From NCBI GenBank assembly GCA_965223485.1, contig OZ244993.1:2728001-2792000 (forward strand): a stretch of DNA of 64,000 bases. Direction: 5' to 3'. The notes under the pieces are model-generated. The model did no database searches. It saw nothing but the letters and a program-made list of their open reading frames with translations, and was not told the origin of the DNA. The translations under genes and the position numbers were made by a program. Shown piece after piece: positions 34,367-43,172 of this stretch. Each line of letters starts with the position of its first letter. Within the stretch, counting starts at the first letter, position 1. Origin of the DNA: VXPQ01 sp965223485 (GTDB lineage: Bacteria; Bacteroidota; Rhodothermia; Rhodothermales; VXPQ01).

Positions 34367-37300
34367 CTATTCGTCGTCGTAGGCTGCAACCTCCATCACG
34401 CCTTTCATCGTAATCCAGTGGGCAGGAAACGTACAGATGTAGGGATAATTTCCTTCCTGTTCGGGAGCCGTAAACTGGAGCCGGACCGATTCGCCCTCCT
34501 GGAGCATCTTCGTGGTATGCATCACAGCGGGTGAGTCAGGAATAAATTCTTTTTCAAAGGCATCCGGATCGGTTGCCATAGCATCCGCTGCCCTGCCCAC
34601 CATCTCCCCGGCTCCGGGGCGTACGATCACAAGGTTATGCGGGAGCACATCCGCATTCCGGAAAACGATTTCCACCTGCTGCCCGGGCGCTACTCGAAAC
34701 GCCGTAACGTCATACGCCATTTGCGCCTCAACCGTCGTGATCTCAACGATACGAGTGTGCAACGCCCGAAGGGCTTCCGCAAATACCGAGGGATCGTCCA
34801 GGCGGGCAGCGGCTTTCTCCGCGAGTGAAACCAGCCCCCGGAACCAGGCGCCGTGCCGGTCTTCGGTGGGTATCTTGCCGGCCTCCGCAATGAGTTGCCG
34901 TGCAATGATGGCGTAATCGTGTGCGCCCCATGTCTCTACCGGGACGGTATCTGCGGCCGCCGCCAGCACGGGATCGATCCGCCCGGCCTCGAGGCGCCCG
35001 GCGAAAAACGCGAACGATTCGGCAGGCGCCACCCCCAGTCCGGCCAGTACCTCCACGGCCGCATCCCGCCACGCGGCGTCCTCCCAGTCATCCATGCGCC
35101 GCAGCATCGCCTCGTGCAGTTGCAGGCGTACATCCTCGGAAGGAACGCGGAGGCCGCCCCGCAAGGCGGATATCATGATCCCGGTGATATTGTCGGGGTC
35201 GATGTACCATTCGGCCGGATTTTCAATCACGTCCTCCATTTCGGTCAGCACTTGTTCCGGGCCTTCCGAACGCATCCATCCGGCGAACCCTGTTTCCCGG
35301 ACAATCTCCGTACCTCCCTCCGTCGCCATAAACGCCAGGGCAAGACCGAATCCCCCAAAAACAAGGCCACTGTCATCGAACACTTCGACCGGCTCTCGCA
35401 GCAAAAGCGCACTCAATGCCTCCGCGGCGTCTTCGGAAATATCCTCTTCCGAAAGCGCATCTATAATGGCTTCAACGCGCGCATCTTCAACGGGCGTAGC
35501 ATCGGACGGAACATCAGACTGCACAGAGACCTCCTCAGCAAGCCGCGCTACCGCCTGCGCCCGGTGCGCCTCCTCGAATCCTTCCTGGCGCAGTACGGAT
35601 TCGTAGACCTCCCGGGCAAATACGGGTCGCTGCATGACGGAAGGATCGGCCCGGCGCAGCAGGTACAAAACCCCTTCGCTGGACAAGGACGGTGCGCCTT
35701 CCGAAATCACCGGCTCCCACTTCGGCTTCAAGGCCCGGATGGTCTCGTTCAGGCCGTAGTCGAGGTAATAATCCATCTCACTGTCGAGAGCCTCCAGCGC
35801 ATGAAATGCAGCTTCCGCCGAATCCATGTAACTCAGCGCCACCACGGCCTCCAGCCGCACCAGCGGATGCGGATCCCGAACCTGTCGGGGGAGGAGTGCA
35901 AGCGGATCCGCAATATCCCGGCGCCAGTGACGCAGCACGCGGGTAGCGGCGGCGCGCGCACGGTGATCCTCCGCATCAAGGAGTTGCTCCAGCAACCCGG
36001 TATTGATCAGGTTGTGCGTCTGATGCACCCACAGCGCCTCCAGCAAATAATGCTCGTAGTCTTCAGCGTCCGGGTCGAGACCATCGATCCATGCCCCAAG
36101 CGCCTCCTGCACCTCGGCAGCGTCGTGCAAACGCAACTCGCGGCGCACGCGATAGCGCACCTGATCTTCGTACGTCTTCAGTAAATCCAGCAATTCGCCG
36201 ATCGGACGCCCTGCGATGTCCGGCGGCGTCAACAGCGGGCTGCTCTCGTGCGTAATCCGCCAGATTCTGCCATGCGTCTTGTCGCGGCGGGCGTCGCGAA
36301 TGGAGTACTGCATGTGCCCCACCAGCGGATTGAACCAGTCCACGATATACAAGGCCCCATCCGGGCCGAATTGCATATCGACCGGGCGAAAATTGATGTC
36401 GGTGGACATAAGCAACGGTTCGACTTCCTCGCCCGCAAACCCGGACCCGTCCGGATGGACACGGTGCTGCTTGATTCCGTGAAATCCAATAACGTTGTTG
36501 TACAGAAAATCGCCCTGGGCCTCCTCGGGGAAATGGCGGCTGCTCACGAACTCCGATCCGGCCGTGGGGCGCACGATCGTCGTGAACACCTTCATCCGGG
36601 GATGTTTTTCCGGATACGGCAGATACCCGGTCAGCGGAAGCCCGAAATAATTATTTCCGCTGGAGGCGTCCGAAATGAAGTTTTGCCCCCAGCGGTCGAA
36701 TTCGTGCCCCCAGGGATTGGAGAACCGGTAGCTCACATAGCGTTCGAGACGGTGATTCCGGGGCTCGTACCGGAACACCCCGGCATACTGCATGCGCACG
36801 GGCCCGTAGGGCGTTTCCACCTGCGAATGATGGAAGGTACCCTCTTGAAAATAGAGCGCCCCGCCCGGGCCCCATACGAAACTGTGGATAGCGTGATGAC
36901 TGTCTTCCGTGCCGAAACCGTGCAGCAGCACGCGCCGCTCGTCGGCGACATCGTCTCCGTCCGTATCGCGCAGAAAAAGCAGATCGGGCGGCTGCGAGAC
37001 ATAAGCGCCGCCGTCCCCCAGTTCGAAACCCACCGGCTGGTACAACCCGTCGGCGAAGACGGTATGCTTGTCCGCTCTCCCGTCGCCGTCGGTGTCTTCG
37101 AGAATAATCAGTTTGTCGTCGGGATCGATACCCGGCTCCTGGTGCGGATAGGCGGGCATGGTAATGACCCAGAGCCGACCGCGCGCATCGAAGGTCAGCG
37201 CCACAGGATTCCCGATGGGGAAATCCTGCTCCGAGGCGAACAGGTTGACGGCATAGCCGTCCGCCATCTTCAGATGCTGCCGGGCCACCTCCGTATCCAC

Positions 37301-37495
37301 GGTGGTCATCTCCATGACGCCACCCCGATTGGGCTCGATGGCTTCCACGGAGCGGTCGAGGGCCGAGCGTTCCTGCGCATGGGCGCTGGGCAAAAACACC
37401 CCGCCGGATGACAGACAACACAACAGGGCAAAAAACACGAACGGCGCACGCCGCTGAGAGCAACGGGAATGCACGAGGTTATTTCGCTTGATCAT
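34367..37495 (-). CDS. PVC-type dehydrogenase / HEAT / cupredoxin protein
   Basis: From the ATG at 37495 (AAGGAG site upstream) this is 1042 residues; an upstream ATG adds 32 residues that run into the preceding gene. After a signal peptide ending AHAQ there is a PVC-type membrane-bound-dehydrogenase propeller at about 60-430 with two Ca-type DTDGDG repeats, then a long HEAT-like helical region, then a C-terminal cupredoxin domain at about 920-1040. The type-1 copper ligands are visible: H in LPHNLVIV, and C, H and M in YICTFPAHW...M. Many relatives end in a haem-binding CxxCH domain; none is present here. The copper centre probably passes electrons to a partner. Confidence 0.85.
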   Translation of the reverse strand: MIKRNNLVHSRCSQRRAPFVFFALLCCLSSGGVFLPSAHAQERSALDRSVEAIEPNRGGVMEMTTVDTEVARQHLKMADGYAVNLFASEQDFPIGNPVALTFDARGRLWVITMPAYPHQEPGIDPDDKLIILEDTDGDGRADKHTVFADGLYQPVGFELGDGGAYVSQPPDLLFLRDTDGDDVADERRVLLHGFGTEDSHHAIHSFVWGPGGALYFQEGTFHHSQVETPYGPVRMQYAGVFRYEPRNHRLERYVSYRFSNPWGHEFDRWGQNFISDASSGNNYFGLPLTGYLPYPEKHPRMKVFTTIVRPTAGSEFVSSRHFPEEAQGDFLYNNVIGFHGIKQHRVHPDGSGFAGEEVEPLLMSTDINFRPVDMQFGPDGALYIVDWFNPLVGHMQYSIRDARRDKTHGRIWRITHESSPLLTPPDIAGRPIGELLDLLKTYEDQVRYRVRRELRLHDAAEVQEALGAWIDGLDPDAEDYEHYLLEALWVHQTHNLINTGLLEQLLDAEDHRARAAATRVLRHWRRDIADPLALLPRQVRDPHPLVRLEAVVALSYMDSAEAAFHALEALDSEMDYYLDYGLNETIRALKPKWEPVISEGAPSLSSEGVLYLLRRADPSVMQRPVFAREVYESVLRQEGFEEAHRAQAVARLAEEVSVQSDVPSDATPVEDARVEAIIDALSEEDISEDAAEALSALLLREPVEVFDDSGLVFGGFGLALAFMATEGGTEIVRETGFAGWMRSEGPEQVLTEMEDVIENPAEWYIDPDNITGIMISALRGGLRVPSEDVRLQLHEAMLRRMDDWEDAAWRDAAVEVLAGLGVAPAESFAFFAGRLEAGRIDPVLAAAADTVPVETWGAHDYAIIARQLIAEAGKIPTEDRHGAWFRGLVSLAEKAAARLDDPSVFAEALRALHTRIVEITTVEAQMAYDVTAFRVAPGQQVEIVFRNADVLPHNLVIVRPGAGEMVGRAADAMATDPDAFEKEFIPDSPAVMHTTKMLQEGESVRLQFTAPEQEGNYPYICTFPAHWITMKGVMEVAAYDDE

Positions 37496-37505
37496 AAACA
37501 ACTCC

Positions 37506-38510
37506 TTATCTGCCTTCGGCGGGAGGAAAGATCTCGGGGTAAACGACGGTTCCGGCAAATGCATGGATCCGCCCCTCTTCACGAACAACAATCACATCCA
37601 GCGTATCCATTTCGGAAGGAAAGTTTACCACCCCGAAAGGCCGACGACGACGACCGTACACATATGCGCCGTTGACAGGGCGGTACCTGTAAAAGAACTG
37701 CTTGTTTTTATATGCAATCATTGCCCGCAGGCGCTCGAAGCCACTATCGTCCGGGGTCGTTTCTATCGCTGTCGCGGAAGCTTCCCGTAATTCGGCGTCA
37801 GACACTTCCGCGATCCCGAATCCCCGGAGCAACAATCCGGCCATGACAAGGTGGCCATAGGCATTGAAATGCATACCGTTGAATGTCAGAGGACGATCCG
37901 ATTCCTGCATGATGGCGCTGGTCGAGGCGAAAATATCCATAAAACCCACTTCGAGTTCCTCCGCTACTTCCTGCATGGCTCCGGTATACAATGCCAGATC
38001 ACGGTTTCGCTGCTCAATATCCACGGCAACTCCTGGTGTTTCTTCCTGCGCCGCCGGGGAAACCAGCATAACTCGCGGCGGAGCAACGGCATTGAAGCGC
38101 TGCGACCGGATATCGACGACCAGGTCTCGCAATGCATCTCGATACGCATCCAGCCCCTCGGGACCGGCAAACGATTCATTCGCTCCAAAAAACATCAGCA
38201 CTACATCCGGCTGCTGGTGGGCAAGATGCACCTCCAGCGAACCGAAATTGAGTGGGCGGGGACGCAAAATCACTTCGTCGCCGCTCCATGCGAGATTGCG
38301 AAATGTCAGGGCACTGTAAGGGTACTGCGCGGTGAGCAACGCCTCGAAATAGCCGAACCGCTGCATGCGCTCGGCTGAGGCGCCTCCGACAATCACGACA
38401 TGGTTGTCCGCAGCAAACCATGTCTCACCGTCCATAAGCGGCTGGGCGGAAGCGCGCGCCGCCGGGTACAGCACGGCCCCGGCAAGGACAAAAATCTCGA
38501 GACAACGCAT
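37506..38510 (-). CDS. SGNH/GDSL-type hydrolase, secreted
   Basis: This 334-residue protein has a signal peptide (MRCLEIFVLAGAVLYPAARASA). GGAG lies just before the ATG at 38510, which is why I prefer it to the ATG at 38585. The SGNH fold is visible: block I reads IVGGASAERM instead of GDS, block III is FFGANES, and block V is MHFNAYGH. These enzymes hydrolyse esters, often acetyl groups on polysaccharides. It is 10 bases upstream of the PVC-type dehydrogenase, so it may deacetylate the same substrate. The C-terminal 60 residues are basic and of unknown role. Confidence 0.8.
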   Translation of the reverse strand: MRCLEIFVLAGAVLYPAARASAQPLMDGETWFAADNHVVIVGGASAERMQRFGYFEALLTAQYPYSALTFRNLAWSGDEVILRPRPLNFGSLEVHLAHQQPDVVLMFFGANESFAGPEGLDAYRDALRDLVVDIRSQRFNAVAPPRVMLVSPAAQEETPGVAVDIEQRNRDLALYTGAMQEVAEELEVGFMDIFASTSAIMQESDRPLTFNGMHFNAYGHLVMAGLLLRGFGIAEVSDAELREASATAIETTPDDSGFERLRAMIAYKNKQFFYRYRPVNGAYVYGRRRRPFGVVNFPSEMDTLDVIVVREEGRIHAFAGTVVYPEIFPPAEGR

Positions 38511-38642
38511 CGCACTCCGCAGAAGCGTCTTGCCGCAGCGACGCGAAAGAAAAACCGGCAAGAACGGTCTAAAACTCAATGTCATGGCATGGCGCGCAGA
38601 TCGTTAATCGGGATAGAAGTATAGGCAGGCGACGCCCGATAT

Positions 38643-39332
38643 TCAACGCCCCGTATCCGTATACGTCTTGCGTCGAATCATCGGTAACGCCTCGGGGCCA
38701 TAGTTGAACAGCAGATCCAGCGCGGACATTTCCGGAAAGAATCCTTCGAAGTTCTGCCGATACCTGAGTTCTCCGAGATGTACGACGGCGCCCACGTCCG
38801 TCAGGCGCCGGTCTGCTTCTGCCGTATCTGCCGCCGAAAGAAAAGCGCCCCCTGCAAGCAGATGAATGTCGCGGGCCGTGGAGGGCGCGCCCTCTACCTC
38901 TGAAGCACGGACAAGCGGTGTTTCGATGCCGAACAATTCGGCGACCTTCTCTACGGAAGCACACGTAAGCGCTCCAAGACAATCCCATTCCCGCTCGAAA
39001 AGCGGAACCAGTTCCGGCTCGTAAAACTCAAAAAACGGCGTGGTCCGGTAATTGTATGCGAACGCCCGCCAGTGTTTGCGTATCCAGCGAAACGGCCCCC
39101 GGATCTCGATTTCCCGGATTGATCGGCCTTGCCGTCCTGCCGCCAGCGGTACGCTCAGCCACTGCCCTCCCGAAGGAGTGCGCACCAGCGTCCGGTTTTG
39201 ATGTGACTGGCGACTATACAGAAATGTATCTGCCAGCACCACCCTGTCGGCGGCATCCATGAGCGCCACAAAAAGCGGGCGCGGCCAATATTCAGGCGGG
39301 CGTACGGCGACAAGCGGACGCATGGCCGGCAC
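38643..39332 (-). CDS. WbqC family protein
   Basis: This 229-residue cytoplasmic protein resembles WbqC-like proteins: PPEYWPRPLFVALMDAADRVVLAD, SRQSHQNRTLVRT and WLSVPLAAGRQGR. WbqC genes occur with surface polysaccharide or glycosylation functions, but the reaction is uncharacterised. The start is a GTG directly after the stop of the upstream secreted-protein gene (no gap). An ATG nine bases further in would also work. The next gene downstream is the SGNH hydrolase, 132 bases away. Confidence 0.8.
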   Translation of the reverse strand: MPAMRPLVAVRPPEYWPRPLFVALMDAADRVVLADTFLYSRQSHQNRTLVRTPSGGQWLSVPLAAGRQGRSIREIEIRGPFRWIRKHWRAFAYNYRTTPFFEFYEPELVPLFEREWDCLGALTCASVEKVAELFGIETPLVRASEVEGAPSTARDIHLLAGGAFLSAADTAEADRRLTDVGAVVHLGELRYRQNFEGFFPEMSALDLLFNYGPEALPMIRRKTYTDTGR

Positions 39333-41162
39333 TTATTTCAACAGCACCATGCTTTGCGTTTTGTGCCAGACGTCCGTCGCCAGGCGGTAAAAATACACGC
39401 CGCTCCGCACCGGTTGACCACGCGCATCCTCCCCGTCCCAACGCACCCGGTACCGCCCGGGGGCCTGCGCCGTATCGACCAGTCGTCGCACCTCGCGACC
39501 CGATACGTCATATACTGTCAGGGTCACATGGACTTGTTGCGGCAACGCGTAGGCGATTTCCGTGGCCGGATTGAAGGGGTTCGGAAAATTTCCTTCCAGC
39601 ACAAAGTCCGTCGGCACAGTAGTATCTGCATCCTCCATGCCCGTCACCGTGCCGGTATCGGCAATGACCACCGCAATATCGGCGATGTCCACCATGTTAT
39701 AGCCCCCGCCCCTCGCTTGATGGGAGATCGTAACCGCATCGGTATCCATATCGGCATCCCGCAGCGCCGTCAGCGTAACCGTCTGCGGAAGATGCCAAAC
39801 GGACGTAGTGAATCGCAACGTCTCCGGTGACACGGAAAGTTTATCCGGAACACTGCTCGTCGGAGTGATGACTACCGTATTCAACGGGAACGCCCCCAGA
39901 CCCACTGTGTACGTGACGCTTTCCCCTTCATTGACGAGGAGCGCCGGGTCCGATAACGTCACGCTACGCGCTTCATCGTCCCATATAGTCGCGTTGACGC
40001 TGCTGACAGAAACATCGGCGTAGTCGCCTCCGATCACAATGTGATTGATCGCGAGCCTTTCAGAAACGGCATTGGCATCCTGTACGGCGGTCACCGTGAC
40101 GGTATGAGGCGTATTCCAGTTCAGCAACAGATTGTCCGACGAAGGGGCTCCCGGCAGAAATTCCAAAACCGTAGGAGAAACGGTTACGGCCGCAGCGTTC
40201 GTTGGCTGCGCAATAATGAACACTTTCTCTGAAGGGTTTGTCTCGAGTTTTATGGTATACGTATTCGATTGCCCCTCATGCATAATCAGGCTCGTCCGCG
40301 AGACCGTCGTCGCAGGGCCAGGAACGAACGGATCCGGATCAACGACAAGCGCCGTAACATCGGCGATGATTACGTCGTCGTAGCCCCCTCCGCTTGCCGA
40401 ATGGCTGATCGTAATATTTTCGTCATTACCGTCGTCGTCATCCAGGGGGGTAACGGTGAGCGTCTGCGGTTCAAACCAGTTGGTCTGGGTGAATTGCAAT
40501 ATCCTTGGTGAAACTTCCACAGCGAGCGTATCGCTATTCGTCACAACGACCGACACCGTGGCCGAAGGAAACGTGGTTAGACTCAGCGCATACTCGGCAG
40601 ACAAACCGTCGTTCGCGCCATCGGTTTCCACGGTGATAAGGCTCGTTTCACTGACGTTTACCGCCTGAACCGGGGCGCCGCTATCGGAAACGCTCAGGGT
40701 AACGGATCCACCTTCCGGATTACAATCCGTTCCAATCACCGCATGCGCGATCACAAGCGTACCGCCAACACTGTCGGTATCCGGAAGAACGGCTACCCGG
40801 AATTTTTTTAGGGCAACCCCTCCACCGACCGGGATGTCATCGGCTTCGAACCGTATCAGTTTCGGCGAGATACTCACCATGACATTCGGATCGGGGTTCG
40901 AGACCGTGGGAACCACGTAAACACTCTCTCCTGGCGGCAGCGTCGTCAACCTGAGGAATGTTTCGTATTCGCCGAACACATCGGACTCACTCAACGACAA
41001 GGAAGTTGGCGTCACTCCTGCACATGCCCTAAGCGTCGGCTGCTGCCCCCTTGCGGCCTGCGCGGGGAGAAACGTGAGAACGCCGAGGAGAATGCAGGTT
41101 GCAAAGCGCCGCAATAATGAATGCGTATGCAGTGCGTCGGAATACGGAATACGGTTCTTCAT
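39333..41162 (-). CDS. Secreted Calx-beta-like repeat protein with type IX-like sorting tail
   Basis: This 609-residue exported protein has a signal segment ending ARGQ and at least four repeats of about 100 residues. Each carries a VSETSL-like opening, a 'SP..L.F....W..PQT.TVTA..D' stretch and a 'ISH...GGGY' motif, a Calx-beta-like sandwich pattern. The end is a FlgD-like/type IX secretion tail with NFPNPFNPATEI, YDVSGREVR and SGVYFYRL, and a short final MVLLK. It is probably exported across the outer membrane and anchored or released; the role may be adhesion. The ATG at 41162 is preferred over one 69 bases upstream because the signal peptide then has a normal length. Confidence 0.82.
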   Translation of the reverse strand: MKNRIPYSDALHTHSLLRRFATCILLGVLTFLPAQAARGQQPTLRACAGVTPTSLSLSESDVFGEYETFLRLTTLPPGESVYVVPTVSNPDPNVMVSISPKLIRFEADDIPVGGGVALKKFRVAVLPDTDSVGGTLVIAHAVIGTDCNPEGGSVTLSVSDSGAPVQAVNVSETSLITVETDGANDGLSAEYALSLTTFPSATVSVVVTNSDTLAVEVSPRILQFTQTNWFEPQTLTVTPLDDDDGNDENITISHSASGGGYDDVIIADVTALVVDPDPFVPGPATTVSRTSLIMHEGQSNTYTIKLETNPSEKVFIIAQPTNAAAVTVSPTVLEFLPGAPSSDNLLLNWNTPHTVTVTAVQDANAVSERLAINHIVIGGDYADVSVSSVNATIWDDEARSVTLSDPALLVNEGESVTYTVGLGAFPLNTVVITPTSSVPDKLSVSPETLRFTTSVWHLPQTVTLTALRDADMDTDAVTISHQARGGGYNMVDIADIAVVIADTGTVTGMEDADTTVPTDFVLEGNFPNPFNPATEIAYALPQQVHVTLTVYDVSGREVRRLVDTAQAPGRYRVRWDGEDARGQPVRSGVYFYRLATDVWHKTQSMVLLK

Positions 41163-41463
41163 GGTCTTGCCCGTAATATGCCCATATGAGTACAATCGGA
41201 TTCCCGAATCGAAACGTGAAACCTCGCGCAAGTGCGCGAAAAAACAACGTTGATCTGAAAATCCTTTTTGAAAAACCCTCCTGAACCTCAGGTAAGAACC
41301 GGGAATATGCGAAAAATGATTCCCAAAATTTAGAATCGCATAGGTCGGTACTTCAGGGGCACACTGGAAAATACAAACGAAATAGCAAAAAAGAAGATAA
41401 AATTATGAAAAAGGAACTACGCTTTATTCGTATGTTATTTGTTTAAAACAACCCGGAATACAT
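41163..41463. other. 301-base divergent intergenic region
   Basis: This region lies between the - strand secreted-protein gene and the + strand LD-carboxypeptidase gene and is AT-rich in its right half (about 41320-41450). A 13-residue frame (41405-41446, MKKELRFIRMLFV) follows no clear ribosome site. Promoters for both genes are expected here, but no convincing consensus is visible. Confidence 0.5.
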
Positions 41464-42456
41464 GTGGGCTATTCCCCCCGCGTTTCCTGTCAGGATGCCT
41501 CGATTCGCAGCGTGAAACCCTTTCCCATCGAACCGGGCGATACAATCGGTGTCGTCGCACCGGCAAGCGCCCCGCCGGACATGGCCAGATTCCGGGCGGG
41601 CATCGTACAGCTCGAACGCCGGGGTTACCGGGTAGAACCGGGGCGATCCGCATTCGCGAAAGGCGGTTACCTCTCCGGAACAGATGCCGAGCGGCTCGAC
41701 GAATTGAATGGCTTTCTCCGACGGGACGACGTGAGGATGCTCATCGCTGTACGTGGCGGGTACGGCTGCTTGCGCTTGTTGCCGCACCTCGATTACGAAG
41801 CAGCCAGGGCATATCCCAAACTTCTTGTTGGATACAGCGACATAACGGCACTACATCTCGCCCTGTTGCGTTATGCTGATTTGCCGGGCATTTCAGGACC
41901 CATGATCGCCATCGACTGGCCCGATCTTGACTCCGCCTCGGAAGCGCTGTTCTGGGCGATTGCCCGGGGAGAAACCTGTGATTCCCTGATCGGTCCGTCC
42001 GGGGAACTCCTCCGACCGCTCCGTGCAGGAACCGCCGAAGGCCCTCTTCTTGGCGGGAACCTCTCCACGATTGTCCGGCTGCTGGGCACACCTTATCTGC
42101 CCTCGTTCGAACATGCTATCCTGTTCGTTGAAGATGTGAGTGAACCTCCCTATCGCATTGACGCCATGCTTGCCCAGTTGCGCCTTGCGGGCGCTTTCGA
42201 CAAACTGGGAGGGCTTGTTCTGGGAGGCTTCACCCGGTGGCGCCCTGAAACCGACAAGGCCTGCGCATCGCCCTCGCCCGGCGAGATTTTTCGCGAATAT
42301 TTCGCCGACGCAGGCTTCCCTGTCGCCGAAGGACTCGTCTATGGTCATTTTCCGGTGAAAAATTCGCTTCCTGTTGGCGGACGCGCCCGTCTACAGGTAA
42401 CTTCCGACATGGCGCGGCTCAGTCTCGTCGAACCCGTTGTTTCTCCCCCTTTGTAA
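41464..42456 (+). CDS. ldcA: LD-carboxypeptidase, S66 family
   Basis: This 330-residue serine peptidase is predicted to trim the terminal D-alanine from muropeptide tetrapeptides during cell-wall recycling. Family marks are PGDTIGVVAPASAP, RGGYGCLRLLPHLDY, the nucleophile serine in VGYSDITAL, the glutamate in LFVEDVSEPPYRID and the histidine in VYGHFPVKNSLP. The start is GTG, with GGA six bases upstream. A second in-frame GTG at 41512 would give the shorter VKPFPIEPGDT start that matches relatives better. There is no signal peptide, which fits a cytoplasmic enzyme. Confidence 0.88.
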   Translation: MGYSPRVSCQDASIRSVKPFPIEPGDTIGVVAPASAPPDMARFRAGIVQLERRGYRVEPGRSAFAKGGYLSGTDAERLDELNGFLRRDDVRMLIAVRGGYGCLRLLPHLDYEAARAYPKLLVGYSDITALHLALLRYADLPGISGPMIAIDWPDLDSASEALFWAIARGETCDSLIGPSGELLRPLRAGTAEGPLLGGNLSTIVRLLGTPYLPSFEHAILFVEDVSEPPYRIDAMLAQLRLAGAFDKLGGLVLGGFTRWRPETDKACASPSPGEIFREYFADAGFPVAEGLVYGHFPVKNSLPVGGRARLQVTSDMARLSLVEPVVSPPL

Positions 42457-42477
42457 AGCCACGTATCTACAGGCTTC

Positions 42478-43137
42478 ATGACGCGATCCCGTCTCAGCGT
42501 AGCCGTCTTCGCTTCCGGGCGCGGCTCAAATTTTAAAGCCATTCTGGACCAGGCAGACAAGCCGGACCCTGACTTCAAGGTGGTCTGCTGCGTATCGGAT
42601 CGGCGCAATGCGGGCGCACTCGATCTGGCTGCCGAACGAGGCATTCCTTCGGTGATCCTCCATCCGCGAGATTTCCCGACCGAAGAAGACTATAGTCGGA
42701 TCTTGCTCGAAAAATTGCGTACGCACGGCGCCAACTTCATCGCACTGACCGGATTTCTGAAGAAAATTCCTGCAGGGGTCATCGAACAGTTCAAGAGACG
42801 CATCGTCAACGTGCATCCGTCGCTCCTGCCCGCCTTTGGCGGCCCGGGTATGTACGGACGCCGGGTACATGAGGCGGTCATAGAATACGGCGTCCATTGG
42901 ACGGGAGCGTCTGTACATCTCGTAGAGGAAGTCTACGATACCGGTCCCGTCGTCCTGCAGGAAGCCGTGCCTGTCCTGCCCGAAGATACTCCGGACGACG
43001 TCGCTGCACGAGTGCTTGCTGTGGAACACCGTCTCCTTCCCGAAGCATTGCGGTTATTTGCGCAGGGCCGGGTGACGTTCGAAGGCCGCCGGGCGCGTAT
43101 CGCTGCATCGCAAACCAACATTCCGCAAACCGACTGA
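42478..43137 (+). CDS. purN: Phosphoribosylglycinamide formyltransferase
   Basis: This 219-residue enzyme of purine synthesis transfers a formyl group from 10-formyl-THF to GAR. It shows ASGRGSNFKAI at the N-terminus, the catalytic IVNVHPSLLPAFGG and the TGASVHLVEEVYDTGPVV segment. The length is normal. It is 21 bases after ldcA and 35 bases before purH, so the two purine genes form one unit. Confidence 0.95.
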   Translation: MTRSRLSVAVFASGRGSNFKAILDQADKPDPDFKVVCCVSDRRNAGALDLAAERGIPSVILHPRDFPTEEDYSRILLEKLRTHGANFIALTGFLKKIPAGVIEQFKRRIVNVHPSLLPAFGGPGMYGRRVHEAVIEYGVHWTGASVHLVEEVYDTGPVVLQEAVPVLPEDTPDDVAARVLAVEHRLLPEALRLFAQGRVTFEGRRARIAASQTNIPQTD

Positions 43138-43172
43138 TTGTTTTCCGGAAACTCACCGACCTTACCAACCCG

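Noticed and set aside
41405..41446. A 13-residue leader-peptide-like frame before ldcA
   Set aside because: No ribosome site, no run of regulatory codons and no attenuator hairpin follows it.
42897..43172. Upstream extension of purH into purN
   Set aside because: It overlaps the end of purN and lacks family similarity; the standard purH start is at 43173.
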